Assembly (NCBI RefSeq): GCF_030867145.1
Contig: NC_134419.1
Coordinates: 73,155,403-73,219,402, forward strand
From: Opisthocomus hoazin
Lineage: Eukaryota > Chordata > Aves > Opisthocomiformes > Opisthocomidae
Reading direction: 5' to 3'
Length of the DNA: 64,000 nt
Shown here: one piece after another, positions 48,939 through 62,180 of the stretch
Numbering within the stretch: position 1 is the stretch's first letter
How the letters are laid out: every line of letters begins with the position of its first letter
Notes under the pieces: model-generated
Told to the model about the DNA's origin: nothing
Database searches by the model: none
The model's input: the letters and a program-made list of their open reading frames with translations, nothing else
Program-made: the position numbers and the translations under genes

Positions 48939-49946
48939 ACCACTTTCAATGGACCTAGCGTTAGCAAAAGTGATTTGTTTTCCTACTTTGGTCATTACCT
49001 GAGGGTTTTCACTGCATCTTCATGGCTTAAGCCAATGGTGCTCCCTCTTTTTCCATCGATGTTTGGCAGTGTTGTCTATCTGACTGTGAAAAAGCCGTGA
49101 ATGATGGTAAAGTCTGTCTATAGCAGCTCTTTTGAAACTCCCATCTGCTAGAAAAATATCAAATCAAAGATGGAGGCTACCAGCCTCAATAGAAAATAGA
49201 AGCCATGCTAACACATCAGCAATTGTTCTCTAGAAACACTCTCAGTGATGTTGGAGTAAGTATGATTGTCCATGTAAGAACACAGATGTCTCATCATCCA
49301 GCAACATATGATGTTAAGACGTACCAATGTTGGATGCAACTTCGTAGCTGTGGTTCAAAAGCTCATGTAAGAGGAACACACTGGGATCCCCGTTATATCT
49401 TTTTCAACTCAGTATTTCTAATGAGAAGAAGATGTCTGAATGTATTTTGCGTAAGTCATAATCATTTGAAAAAATGCATTAGCAGGCACAGGTCTCATAA
49501 GTGAATTTAAATCATCTCCATATTTTGCTTGCCTTCAGCTTCTCCTTTGTTTCTTTGCTGCTGCTCAATCTCATTTTTTTCTCTCCTGATATGACTGCAA
49601 CAGCATATCTATCTTCATTTACAGTGACAGAAAAGGCTACAGAATTAAATGCTTCACTTTGGCAATTAGATGTTCTAGGTGATTAATTTATCTCAGGAAC
49701 TTTCACACAGTGTCCTGCCACTACCGGGGTCCTTCCATCTCTAGTGACAATATCAAGGGATCAGGGAAAGTTTTTAGGTAAGGCATTAATAATTGCACCT
49801 TTGCTTGGTTTGAGCGGCATGATGATGCCTAGAGTGCTGACTAAAGGGTCACAAGACTGACATTACTGTGCCAATAACCTTTACTCAGCAAAACTCACAG
49901 GCAGTTCTAAGTGCTAATTTCAATATCATCCCAGCCAAGATACCAC

Positions 49947-49999
49947 TTTTCAGGCTCATCCTTCATTCCTTTTCAGGCTCATCCCTCATTCCTTTTCCA
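49947..49999. repeat. 23-bp tandem duplication
   Basis: The unit TTTTCAGGCTCATCC(T/C)TCATTCC occurs at 49947-49969 and 49970-49992 with one or no mismatch, followed by a partial TTTTCCA third unit. Confidence 0.93.
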
Positions 50000-52900
50000 G
50001 GAAGGAAAGAGGGAGCTGCGCAACAGGCCAAGCACGGGTGACAGGGCTTCCCAGAGCGTCAGCGACCCTTTGAAGAGGGGACCATTCGGATTGTAGTTTT
50101 ACTGTGGTTCGTATACCGGTGTTGATTTTGCCAACTAGTTGAACTGAGTGAGACCTGCCCCAGCACATCCTTGGTCATAGGGATCATCCCGATTAACAGA
50201 CTTGCCCTGGCCAGAGCGTTTCACTTGGGAATCCTGCACCCAGCCCAGTTCACAAGTCAAGCACAATGTTTCTCCTGACATCAAAGAGCCACCAGTCTCA
50301 ACTAAAAAGCTTCTGGGGTGAAGAACACACAATCCTTTTGTAGAAATTTTCCTGGTGACTAATTAACCACGCTATTAATCCTCTCTGCTTTATCCATAAT
50401 CTGAATTAGTCCATTTTCGACTTCTAGGTCTTGATTCATTCTTATATGCTAAATTACAGAGCTATTACAAATCTTCTCCACATGTAGGTATTAATATATC
50501 ACAATCAAGTCTCTTAACCTTTTTTTGATAAAGTAAACAGATTAGGCTGCATACATCTATCCCTACAAGACAGATATTCCAGATCTTGCAATCATTCTTT
50601 TCTGATCTATTTTCAATTTTCCATGGCTTCTTTGAAGTATGAACACCAAGACTAGTCATGATATTCCAGTAGTTTTCCCACCAGCTCACACACAGCTGTA
50701 CTTCTTGTGCCAGAATCCCTGGCCCAGTAATTCTGCTGCTAGCTTAGGTTTAGGAAATTCAATCTAGGGTATTAAAACACTTGCTATATATTTTCCCTGC
50801 ATAATTGGAAAGCAGTGAGAGATCAAGCAAAGGATCAAATCGGGGGGTAGGGGAGGAGTTTCCAATTCTCAAGTTAATTGTCCTGAAAAGTTTGGAGAAA
50901 TTTACTGTAGAGATACTCTCCCATAGAGCAACCAAGTGCTGACTGTAAGTCTGTTTATGCTTTGGACACATCTGTATGGCAGCAGCATAAAGAGTGTGGC
51001 ATGCTGTTTAATATCTGTCAGGCTTCTTTTTTAAACCACTTAATAAGCATGTATGTAAATTCTACGCAATAAAAAAGTTCTAACAACTAGAACAAGAATA
51101 ACCTTTTATGTGGTGGCTCCCACCCTTAATCCCAGCTTCTACATGCCAGTTCCTCCCCCCACTTTCACAGCCCCATTTCTTGACAGGTGCCAGAAGGTTT
51201 CAGAATTTCTTGCAGCTTCACCATGGGAACTGCCATTTCACCAGGAATGAATTTGACCCGCTGAGCAATAAAGCTGAGGCAAAACACTTACGCTCTAGCC
51301 AGAATGGGGGAATTGCTTGTCTTTCTGTTGGCATGGCCTCCTCTGGCAATTTTTTTTAGCCAAGGAGAGCTCCACGTTCATTCAACCTCCCTCTAACTTC
51401 ACCTTGAGAAAGAAACAGGGCTTTGAAAGTGTCGTTTTCCCAGCAACAGCTGCTGCTTTTAGCATCCAACAGTCTTTAAATCCATAGAAGGCTAGTTTAT
51501 ATGGACAGGGAAGCATTAAATGCTAGGAAATGAGGGTCTTTAGGTAACTATTCCAGATCTCCTATATCTGCAGTTACAGCAATTGGTGGTGTAGGTGGTG
51601 TTCTTTTACTGGCTTTTAATGAGACACATTTATTACTGCTTTGCGATAAACCAAAGTAAAGCCATAAAAGTGACTTTCATTGAACATTTGTTTGAGTCCT
51701 GCCTGGGTCTTATAAAGCTTCGTTTGCTCAAGACTTTAGTTTTTGTTTTACATGCCTGCCACCTTTTTGGTAACAGCTGTTATCTCCTTCAATAGTTACA
51801 TAAAATAGGCTTACCTTCCGCGATGCAGCAGGAACTTCCCTCCTGACTTGGGTGAGAGAGAGTTGGGAGCTGATCTTTTGTAATCTGCTAAATCACTTGA
51901 GTAACCCAGCTACTCTGTACGACCAGGCAGAGTGTGGGTCTGAAACTGCTTATGTTTGTTTGTTATCATTTCGCAATTGTTGAAAACTGCAACTGTGCCG
52001 GTTGATAACAGAACAGAAATTTTAAGAACAGCATCTAATCCAGCAGTCTTTGTTCAGGGAAGTGCTGTCCCAATGACTTCAGACAGATCCTTGATAGACC
52101 CGAACCTTCAGCCATAGGATGGTGACAAAAATAGACGCGCTTTTTTAGATCCGGCAGTGAACCCACTATTTAAGGCTTATGCATTTTCTTCATCTACTGG
52201 ACTAGTTCACGTTTCACTAAATACGAGTTCCAATATTGCAGCTAAACTCGCTGGAAATATTCTTCAAGAAATGTTCTTAACAATTCACCTTCGTAAGTTA
52301 ATACCTATTAAAACCTAAAAATGAATTAGATCTGGAATTTCCTGGATTCTTGTGTTTGTCATGCAAATTTTCAGTGCTGTTCTTTTTATGATAATATGAA
52401 ATAAAGTAGTTTCTTATAGTAACATTGTAAATCATTTGCTTTCTATTACACGCAGCTGGTTTTGTTACAGTAATGATTTTGTATGGGTGCACACTGCAGT
52501 GCATATTAAAGGCAATGAGACATTCTTTTTCAGAGCTCACATGCAATTGATGTTTGTGCAAATATAACCAGATAATGGCAAAGCGGTAATTTATTATAAT
52601 ATATTAGCGAGGTTGTTTTCTCTCTCTTCTCCCAAAATGCACCTTCTCATAAGCTGCCCTTCCCCCTCCCCATGCAAATCCTGATTTTTCCTGTTTACAG
52701 AAGTGACTCCCCACCCTTGCAGATGCAGATTACAGTTTTTCAGCTCACTGGAGATCCAGAATCAAAATCTAAACCAGCTGGTGTTTTTAGGCGGGTGTCT
52801 TACTTGAGCTTACTCAAAAGAACACAAGATGAACGGTAAGAATTAAATAAACCACAAATTATTTTGGGGACTGTCTGGTTTATATTAGAAGTAAACTTTT

Positions 52901-55341
52901 CACTGCTGGCTGTTGTTTCAAAACTATTGCCTCTATTTTTGATATTCATCCTTGGGATCTAACACAAACTATGTCTTACTAGTTTAATCCATTGTTAGGC
53001 CATGTTTAAATATCTTTTATTATTGTCATGTGCTATAAAATACTTCTTACTGGAGTTTACTGGCTCGAAGCCAAAGGGTAATACCGCTTCAAGTGGCACA
53101 GCGCAGTATTAAATTTTTTTTTTCCTTTGGTGTTGGTACTTACCAATTTCACACCTTAAAAAGAGCCTAACTACATCAAAATGTGATGTATCTACTTTGA
53201 GTGCAGGGACTAGAAAAATATTCTAATGCAGAATGAGAGCAAAGAAAACATTTCAACTGTATCAACAGTTTTTTCATTTTTGTGTGCGATTAGCTATTTG
53301 AGTAATTCCTTGCTGTAGAGCCTGTGAATTATATACAAATATTTTTCAAGCTTCTGCTTTCAAAAGTAATTTTGTTTTGAACTTGTTGCAGCAGGACCAC
53401 CTGCAGGACTACGATGACCACGACTTAGGTCATAATTAACAATAAACTAGGTCATTTGTATTTAGAAAGATTTCTTTCCTCTCCTGAAATGATAGTTGAA
53501 TGAAGGGTGTAAAATCTCCAGTTGACCTTCTGACAGCAAGTTTTTCCTCAAGCGTAGCCACAATCATGCAAACACTAACAATAAAGTGATAAAAAATGAT
53601 AATAATGCTCAATAATGTGGACCTCCAATTCTGCAAGCATTTTGGCAGGAGCAGATTCCTTCCTTAAGACATTTCAGAATATTTCCAAGTATGGATTAGG
53701 TTCCATTGGGATGATCAGGGACTAAGACAAAAAAATTGCTGCCATTACTTCATCACTGTGGTTTGTACCAGCACCTTCATTCTAGGGTATTATGACATTC
53801 AGTTGTGTTGTTCCTATTATTCATGGTGAAAACATGCCCAGAGAGGAAGGAAAGAGACTGTTAGGAGCAGTTAACCTCTGCAACTTCCAAGGAGAGCGCT
53901 AGCATTCGATATACGCCAAACACAGGCCCATTAGGTTGAATAATGAGCAAGTATATCAGAGACTTTGTAGAAGACAAGAAGAAAACAGATTGGGCAGGCT
54001 ATTGTACCACACTTTATTACCTAGTGAAATGTAATTTGATCCATTCGCGGGAGGAAGAACCAGAGATGCTTGTTTCGGAATTCAATTGTTCCAGAAAGAT
54101 GTAAGTACCCCAGTGTTGTTATTTTTATATCCATTTTTATGAAACACGTGTAGTTACATTTTTACAAGGCAGTAGGTTCTCTTAACGATGGCAGCAAGAC
54201 AGGCAGTGCAAATGTTAGGGGGCTGAGTACATTCTTGTGTCAAGTGACAGAGGGCGAGAATATATAGTTTAACTTCAGCCTTGTAGAGATCAAACCAGAA
54301 CCAGACATTCAACTCCAGACAAGTTGCAGTTGGTTTGGTTCCTGGAGAGGCGACTCTCTGCTGTTGCCTCATTCTCCCCGTCCCGGGGTGGGGGTGTTTG
54401 ATAAAGTGCATCTACAGACAAAATCTTGGGCTAGATTCACCACGCAGTGTCTTCAGGGGTGGAATTTCAGGTTTATATTTGAACTTGATTATTGATTTCA
54501 AGATGTGGTATTCTCTGCTGTGATTTTAATTTGTGTTCTAGAGATTTTTACATATTTGTTTTGAGAGTGAGAATAATTTTGAATTAGGATCCTGTGTGCT
54601 TGAATTTGCAATAAGCATATTAGTGAAAGATTATGCTTGATTCTTTAAAAGGGAAACACAGAATTTCATTAGCATTACTTCTACTTTTTTTCCCCCCCTG
54701 AGTTCCTCTTAAGTTGGAATAAATAAGAAAAAAAAGGACAAGGAGATATTGTCAGAGAGAACAAAAATAGAAATGGCCCTGAACTTGGTTGTTATATAAA
54801 TCACAGTAGAAATGCCGTTGAGGCTAGTCATTATTCTATTTGTGAAAGTAGCCTTTAAGCCAATCTCAAATGAGACACATATATTTGGATAGAAAGCTCA
54901 GCTTGCTGCATACCTTCAGGAGAGGAGAACTAAAAAAAAGCGTCACGCTCTAGTATCACCAACTTGGAAATATTTAACATGAAACAATAGAGTATAAATA
55001 AATTAACCCAGGAAGTCAGACAGTAACAAACCCTTTAGGCTGTTGCTTTATATTGAAGCTGTATGTGCAAGTGTACATTTAAATTCGATGGAGATACAGT
55101 AGTAGTTACTGGTGCTTTTCTTACATGTTTCTCTTTCAGCATTAGAAGACAGTCTACTTTTTAGGAAGCCCCTGCTGAGCATGTGGAAAGTATCACCAAC
55201 ATGATAGATCTTGAGGCTGATTCATTCACTTTTCTGTCTTGTTTTAGTTTTCTTTCTTTCAACATAATTGGACTTTTTTTTCTGTGCAGACTCTACAGTA
55301 ATTCCTGAAAGATCTAAAATCGTACAAACTGGCACACACCT

Positions 55342-55389
55342 TTTTTCTTTTATTTTTTTTTTTTTTTGTCAGTATGGTACGCGTACCAT
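55342..55389. repeat. T-rich tract followed by a 16-bp perfect palindrome
   Basis: A T-rich tract (55342-55368) is followed by ATGGTACGCGTACCAT at 55374-55389, a perfect palindrome with a CpG-containing centre. Confidence 0.9.
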
Positions 55390-57348
55390 CTTTTACAGCA
55401 ACTCTTTCAAACACTTATCTCAGCATCTTCCTCCATATCTTGCAAACAGCAACCCCGTCCTTCTGGTAGGCTTAACCTCTCTGTGCTATTTCTGATTTTG
55501 TGTAGCCTTGTCTTGTTCCTAGAAAAAAAATCTCCATTTTAATTTCTTTGTATTTACACGGACATGGCTCTGTCTTGTGCTCCTGCAATCACCTTCTCCA
55601 TTCCTTCTGACAGAAGACCTCCTGCTTTTATCCAGCTTACTTTACTTTTGTGTCTAGAGGTGGACTTTGCTCCCCTTTCCCTCCAGTCCCATTTACTCTG
55701 ACAGTGACTCCAGCAACCTGGGCATGAAAGCCACACACCTTCTCTGTCTCTACTCACCTCGGTGTATACTGATTTTTAGCTCAGTACACACTGCTTAGGC
55801 AGAGGAGCAATCATATCTTGCAGGACATAAGAAGCGATACTGCAGTTTCCACTGGTAGTCATTGGAATCATCATCTGTTCCTGCAGTCCAGTCTCCAAGC
55901 AGCAGTCTGGTGGCTGCCACTGAAGGTTAGCAGTCCTTCCTTCCCAGCTGTGGCCCTCAGAGGTCACAGATATAATTTTCAAACTCGAAACGCCTCCTTA
56001 CCTGAAGTATTACAAGAATCGGCAATCTTGTACGTAACAGGGAGGGACCTCAGCTGCAAAGCTGAGGTTGTGATGCAGAGCCACAGACTGGGACAGGAGC
56101 ATCCAGAGTAGGGCTTCACACCTGTTCCCAAAGCACAGCACCTATATGAAGAAAGAATCTTTAAAGCTCTCTGAAATATGTCTGAATGCAAGAAGAGGTT
56201 CCAATGGTTTAAACACGTTTGAAAATCCCAAATGCAAAGCAATTGTGGTTCATTATACTGCATCACTTCCTCACTTTCATATTTTTCAGTCTGCTTTTAA
56301 GCTCAGAAGCATCTGAAATCCATAAATTTTATTCTTTTGTACTCATTTAAACATTACTGTAGATGCCATTAAAATACCCATACATTGGAAATCTCAAGAA
56401 ACATAGCTATATAATATGTTTAAAAATTTATCATGGTGGAATAGTAGAGAGAGGCAGAATAGCCTGAAAGCCATATTTCAGAAGTCTGTAGTTATAATTA
56501 AGAACCTTACCTGCGGTAAAGTGGTAGTGCACAAGTATGCTAGTTAAATGTGTAAATTAAACCAATGTTGGCTTGAACCAGCAAATCAGTTCTATTTTTT
56601 TGTAATTTTTTATTTAGGAGAAGATATCAACTGTCTTTACACAAAGGTTGTTTTACTTGCCTTGTCCCCAGAAGCTGAGTGTTCTTGTGAACTGACCTTT
56701 CCAGAATATTGCTGTATGTAGACTCTTCATCTTAGCACCTGAACTCAGTCATAAAACCGCTATTAACCTAAGGGGGTTCACGATTAGATCTAAGTCTGCT
56801 AACTTCTGTTGTCTAAGAAGAAAAAAAGATGTAACTGAGGGTGTCTTTTCCCCCGTATTTCCTGAGTGGAAGTACTTCAGAGGCAACAGAAAAGTGGAAT
56901 TATAGCCTAGAGCCGTATCTGGGGACACTTGCTCAAGCTAAACTAATCCTTTGCTCACACAATTGTCTCAGTTTCTTCTGTCCTGCGGGAGAGAGAATTC
57001 AAAGAAATAATCGTGTGATCTTTATTCAATAATCTATCTTTTCCAGTGATACAGAATTTGTAGGGCAAGTGATGAATAACAAATAAAAGCACAAGCAAAC
57101 ATAGCAATTATTTAGAGTTTCTGTAATATTCCATTCTACTGTAGCAGGTAAGGCTCCCTGGGGGCAAAGGAGCCTTCCTGGGGGAGCAGCAGCTGGTGGC
57201 CCTCTGGGCAGAGCACAGCAGAAGGCTCTTGGAAACAGAGGTCATACCTGTAGCACAGTATCTGAGTTTTATCTGAACAGCAGATAGCTTTACAACTCAC
57301 CTGCAGCAGCCATTGCTAAGGGTCAGACAACTCATAGTTCATAGTGAA

Positions 57349-57359
57349 CCCCCCCCCCC
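57349..57359. repeat. mononucleotide run, 11 C
   Basis: Eleven consecutive C followed by GCCC; simple low-complexity tract in intergenic DNA. Confidence 0.95.
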
Positions 57360-60300
57360 GCCCAACCCAGCGCAACATGAACACATCTGATAGACATATG
57401 GACGGGAGGGTGATCTGGAAGTTAGCTCTTCACAGCAAGAGGATAAAAACAACTTCCAGATGACATCACAGGTGTTCATCGAATTATTTTTAAAACTACC
57501 CCAAAATATAAAAAAAAAAAACAAAGAGAGATTCTTAGCCCTGTCAAAATAAGGACAAACATCTAGTGGTGTCATGACAGTAGAGCACAGAAAGGAAAGG
57601 AGCTGTGAAGTGAGCAAGACTAATGGGTTAATTAACAATTATCCTGGCTATCTGGAGTGGAGAGCTTCTCTCTTTACTGAAGCCGTGCAGGAGATTAATT
57701 GAATGACAACAGGGCTTAAGCTGACGTCTTCTGAGATAGAGGCTGGCTAAAACACTGCCCTCCAGGCTCTGCTAGGAAATGGTTGTTTGGTGACTGTTCT
57801 GGTTATGGATAGATTTTTCCTCCAACCACAAACTCTGCCTGGTTATACCGGTAGTAGCCCCTCTGTGGATTTAGTTTTACTGGTAGAGGATGTCAAGATG
57901 CCTTAGACCAGAAGGGTTCCCCAGCTGGGGCAAATCGGATTGATGTAAGCATTTGATGGAGCAGACCTGTGTGAACGCTGGGAGGAAAGCACATAGCATG
58001 GGACAGATGAGGCGGGTTTGCTGTTTTAACTTCTACGGCACCGTTAACAGGGTAGAGCTTGAAGTTTAGGCAACCCATTTTGCACATTCATGTGTGGGAG
58101 TGCACATCTCGAGCAAATCTCAAGATTTCCAGCCTAGCAGTAGGTTTTGCTCTGCCATCTCTGGCGAGCGGAACAAGGCAACCTGGGGGCAACGATACCT
58201 TTCCCTGCGCCCTCTTCTTGCTTCTTGTTTGATCCAACAGGTTTCCCCGTGCAATTGCCTCAACTAAATTTTGTTTCTGAGGAGGTGCTGGTAGTGTTTG
58301 AAGTGATTTACCAATGGCAGCCCAATGATATGAGAGCAGATGGTGATGTGATCAGGTAATGATTACCGTACAGTCCCTTTCCCAATCACTGTTGATCAAT
58401 AACTGTACGTAACAACTATATCTGGTTTACAGTTCACTGTCCTGTCAGGGTGCTCGTCCCTTACAAATGGCAGAGACCCTGCTCGCTGACCCTTGCTGCA
58501 GATCTTTGCAGTAGATCAAAAAGATTAATGGCGCGAGTTGGTAGTTTCAAGACCCAGCTCTCCAAATAAAAGATATTTTTTAATTACTGTCCAAGCCTGT
58601 TCGGCGCAGGGCTGGGTAACATGTGTTTCCTTTTAGAGATGAACTGCCCCAATGGCAGTCGCAGAGCACTTTTGCGTAACCCTTTCCCTCTCCCCCTTGC
58701 CCTATCTTTGTGCTGATGTGTTAACGCGCAGACATCATGCTAATGACTTGGATATGCCTAATCTTAAAAAGTAATTTTGACCCAGTCTTTTCTTGAGTGC
58801 TGGGTTGGGTCTGTGTTACATCTCAGGGCAGGGGGGCTGTTTCCCATGAGCGGGCAGGCGCTGCCAAGTGGCTTTGGGATCTTAACTCCTTACTGCCAGA
58901 TCTGATTTCCATTCAAAGATAAATGTCTCTCCCTTTACACCACCAAATGCCATCCCTGTTTTGACACAAAGATTTGGTTTCTCTTCTGGTCAGATTCTCA
59001 TCAGCTTTATCCATGTTTTTTTCTTTTGATGGGGTTTAACCGCTCAAGAGATGTTAGCAGAAAGGCTTCGCAGGCTTCCATGGTAGGTTTCGGCATTTGT
59101 CTGAATGTTTTAGGGCAATTTCCTGTGTTACCTGAGGTCACAGTGTTAGGACAGTGAAGTCCATTTCTTTCCCACAGTGTGTTACGTCTTTGATTCAAGC
59201 AACAGTTTTTACGTGGCTAGAAACATTTGGAAAGGTCTCCACCAAGCAAAGTGGGGCACAGTGCTTCACTCACCAGCTTTTAGCCATCTGTTAAACTGGG
59301 ATGAGCCCTGCTTCAGAGCCCTACAAGTAGACCTAGATTACCTGGATTATTAAAGATTTTTCAAATGAGAGATGGTAAAGGATCAGGCCCATCGTTTTCA
59401 GTACGACTGGAGCAGAGGTGACGCACATGAGCAGGGTTCGCAGGGTGAAATCTTCATTTGTACTTCTGAAACAATCTAGTTTTCTGTTACTTTCTTTGCT
59501 GTCTACCCCTGCTGCTGGTCAAGCCTAAACGTTCCACTGTTCAGATACCTGGCAACAACTATTTAATTTGACAATTTGTAGATGGTATTCCTGTATTACC
59601 CTTTAGGACCTTAATAATAGGTTTTTCTTTAGTGAAGCATTAAAACATTAAAGGCCATAAATTCCACAGTCACCTGTATCCATTTATTGCTAATTTATTA
59701 TGGAACATATCATAAAACTTTACTTGACATATAGGCCTCTTCATAACTATAAATCTTTTTTCAACTGTTTAGATAACTTATGCTTAAGTTCAACGAAAGA
59801 CCTCTATGAACAAATATTTAAAACGTCGATTTATTATGCAATAGTAATCCGTACAAGCTATATGGAAAATACTGAGAAATATCACTTTATATTCAGTTTA
59901 CTTATCACTTCAAACTTTTGGGGCGTACATCTATTATAAAAATAAAATAAAAGCTATGTGTCAAGTATCTGCTTTATTAAAAGGTTTAAGAGGTCTAACT
60001 GAATAAAGCTGTTATTACAGTTAACATCAAACGTATAAATGTTTCTCTTCAGATTAGGTTTGTCGTTTGTAACCTGGAACCACTGGAAGGATTGTAAATG
60101 TGCTTCGTACAGGAGAGCTTACCAGAGCGAAAACAAAAGTTTTCAGATTTTGTAATTCTAGAGCAAAATAGAGTCTATAATGTCATTGTTGCTGCAGAGC
60201 TTGATCTTGCTCTCACAAAGTCAATTTTAAAATCCCAGTGACACTGAATCAGATATATATACAGAAATAATTTGGACATTTTATTTACTTTATCTCCAAA

Positions 60301-60491
60301 GAATTGTTTGGGGTTTGATACTGTTTATATGTGCTGCTTTTAAATTATCTGCTGTTGTTTCATATGAGAAAAAGTGTTCTTTTTCTCTCTCGCAGTGTAT
60401 TAATTCAGAAGTTTCTTGGATATATCAAACCAGCCTTGTACAGAATATTACTTTTTTTCTTTAATATTTTTTCCTTGGCTGAATTATTAGC

Positions 60492-60573
60492 ATATGTATT
60501 TGCCAATAATACATATCTATTATTAGCTTATGTAGTAAAACCATTGGTTTTACCACATGCAGCAATGCATGTG
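60492..60573. repeat. cluster of three short inverted repeats
   Basis: Three perfect inverted repeats in 82 bp: ATATGTATT / AATACATAT (60492-60516, 7-nt loop), GTAAAACCA / TGGTTTTAC (60535-60553, 1-nt centre) and CACATGC / GCATGTG (60554-60573, 6-nt loop). No transposon family recognised. Confidence 0.85.
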
Positions 60574-62109
60574 CATACACCCACTGAGCTTCTTTAGCAT
60601 GAAGTTGGTTTCTGAAAAAATATTGTCTGGATGTCTCATTAAAAGACTCTGCTTTATTCGTGTTTTTGCTGCAAATCACTTTGCTTGCACATGGAAGGTC
60701 GTTTTCATTTTTGTAACAAATTTCCCTCTCGGTGCTGTCTCCATCAGTTCAGCTTGATATGTGTTTGCATATGCTCTGTGCCCTCAGGATTTTCTTACAA
60801 ATTCTCGAACTGTGTGACTGAAGTCATGGTGAAAGGCCAGAAGAGTACTGTGAGCCCAACTCTCACACTGCTATTTTAAAGTCAGAAAAAAAGGGGTGGA
60901 AATCTTCTACAAATCCACATGAAATGCTACTCTTTAAAGTGAAGTTATTCATAGTAAAATAATTAGAGATTGTACAAAATTTTTTGTACTTGAGAAAAAC
61001 AAAAACCAGCTTACCCTAATGCAATCACAACATTGTTAGCATCCAAATGAAAGCAAAGCAACTGATTCTTCCAAAATATGCACAAGCTATTAACCAGTTT
61101 TCTACTGACTTCATCACTGGTTTGTGAGTCAGGGCTTGTTTCCTGGGACAGGGCAGGGAGGATTCATCCTATAAACTGGTATAACAGCTATCCAGGGAAG
61201 AGGGTTGGGTGTCCATTGATGATTTGGCCCCGTCTCTGTCTCCCAATCTCATTTGCTTATTTCTGCTTTTCAAAACATCTCTATCTTTCCCCCTTCCTAT
61301 TTTTTTCCCAGCTTTCTTCTTTGTCTCTTTTCCTTATCCTTTTTGCCAATCCTCTCTCCCAACGTCCTTCTACTGTCCCCCTGTGCCCCTGCTCTGTATA
61401 CAACCCCTAGAGAGAGCTCCGACAGCTGGATTCATGCTGTGTATTTGGGGCAGTATCACACGGAAAGCGGCAGTGACCATTTTCAATGGGACTGTTTGTG
61501 CCCCACACTCTTGGGGTTCATGTGTTCATAAAAGTATTCACAGTTTGGGACTCACTGAAAAAAGTAATGAGTCGATATATAAACCTTGTCAAGAGGAGAA
61601 TGCCAGCAATTTGTAAATTTAAACAAACCAATTATCTTTTGATTAAATTATCTGTAGCAGATATTATTTTAGTATTACTTGTGGGCTCTGTGTGCCTTTG
61701 CAACAGGCTCCCAGCACGTCTCTAAATTCTGCAGTACCACAGTAAATAACTTTTTATACTCCTTCCCAAATGTTGACTCTGATGGATTGTTTAATTAATT
61801 ATATTGCTGATATTTGACAGAATAAGCGACTTTCCCAGTTATTTATGGTCTTCGATTTCACTAAACTACATAATACAATGTCTCTTTAAATGTTGTCAGG
61901 TGCTGTGAAAATTATCAGCCTCGAGCAGCAAAGCCTGGGGAACAAGACAAGGTTTAAAGCTATACCATGAGTTTCAGTTACTGATACAATCTCACCAGAA
62001 TAAGAGAATTGCCGTTAATAAATATATTCCAGGACAGTCTGTGATGGGACTCAACAAGCCAATTAAGCGTTGTATTCAAATGCTTTGTTTTTCTCTGCAG
62101 AGAAACTCC

Positions 62110-62180
62110 TGGGCCAGGCTCCCTTCTGGCACAAGTCTGCTTAAGTCAACAAATGGAGTTACACCCGAGATGAATTTGCC
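62110..62180. repeat. old interspersed repeat remnant
   Basis: Contains GGGCCAGGCTCCCTTCTGGC, then AAGTCAACAAATGGAGTTACACCCGAGATGAATTTGCC split over the next 40 bp. The order (CCAG, GTCAA-TGGAGTTACACC, GAATTTGCC) fits one version of the ancient palindromic amniote repeat seen at 48442-48554. Confidence 0.5.
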
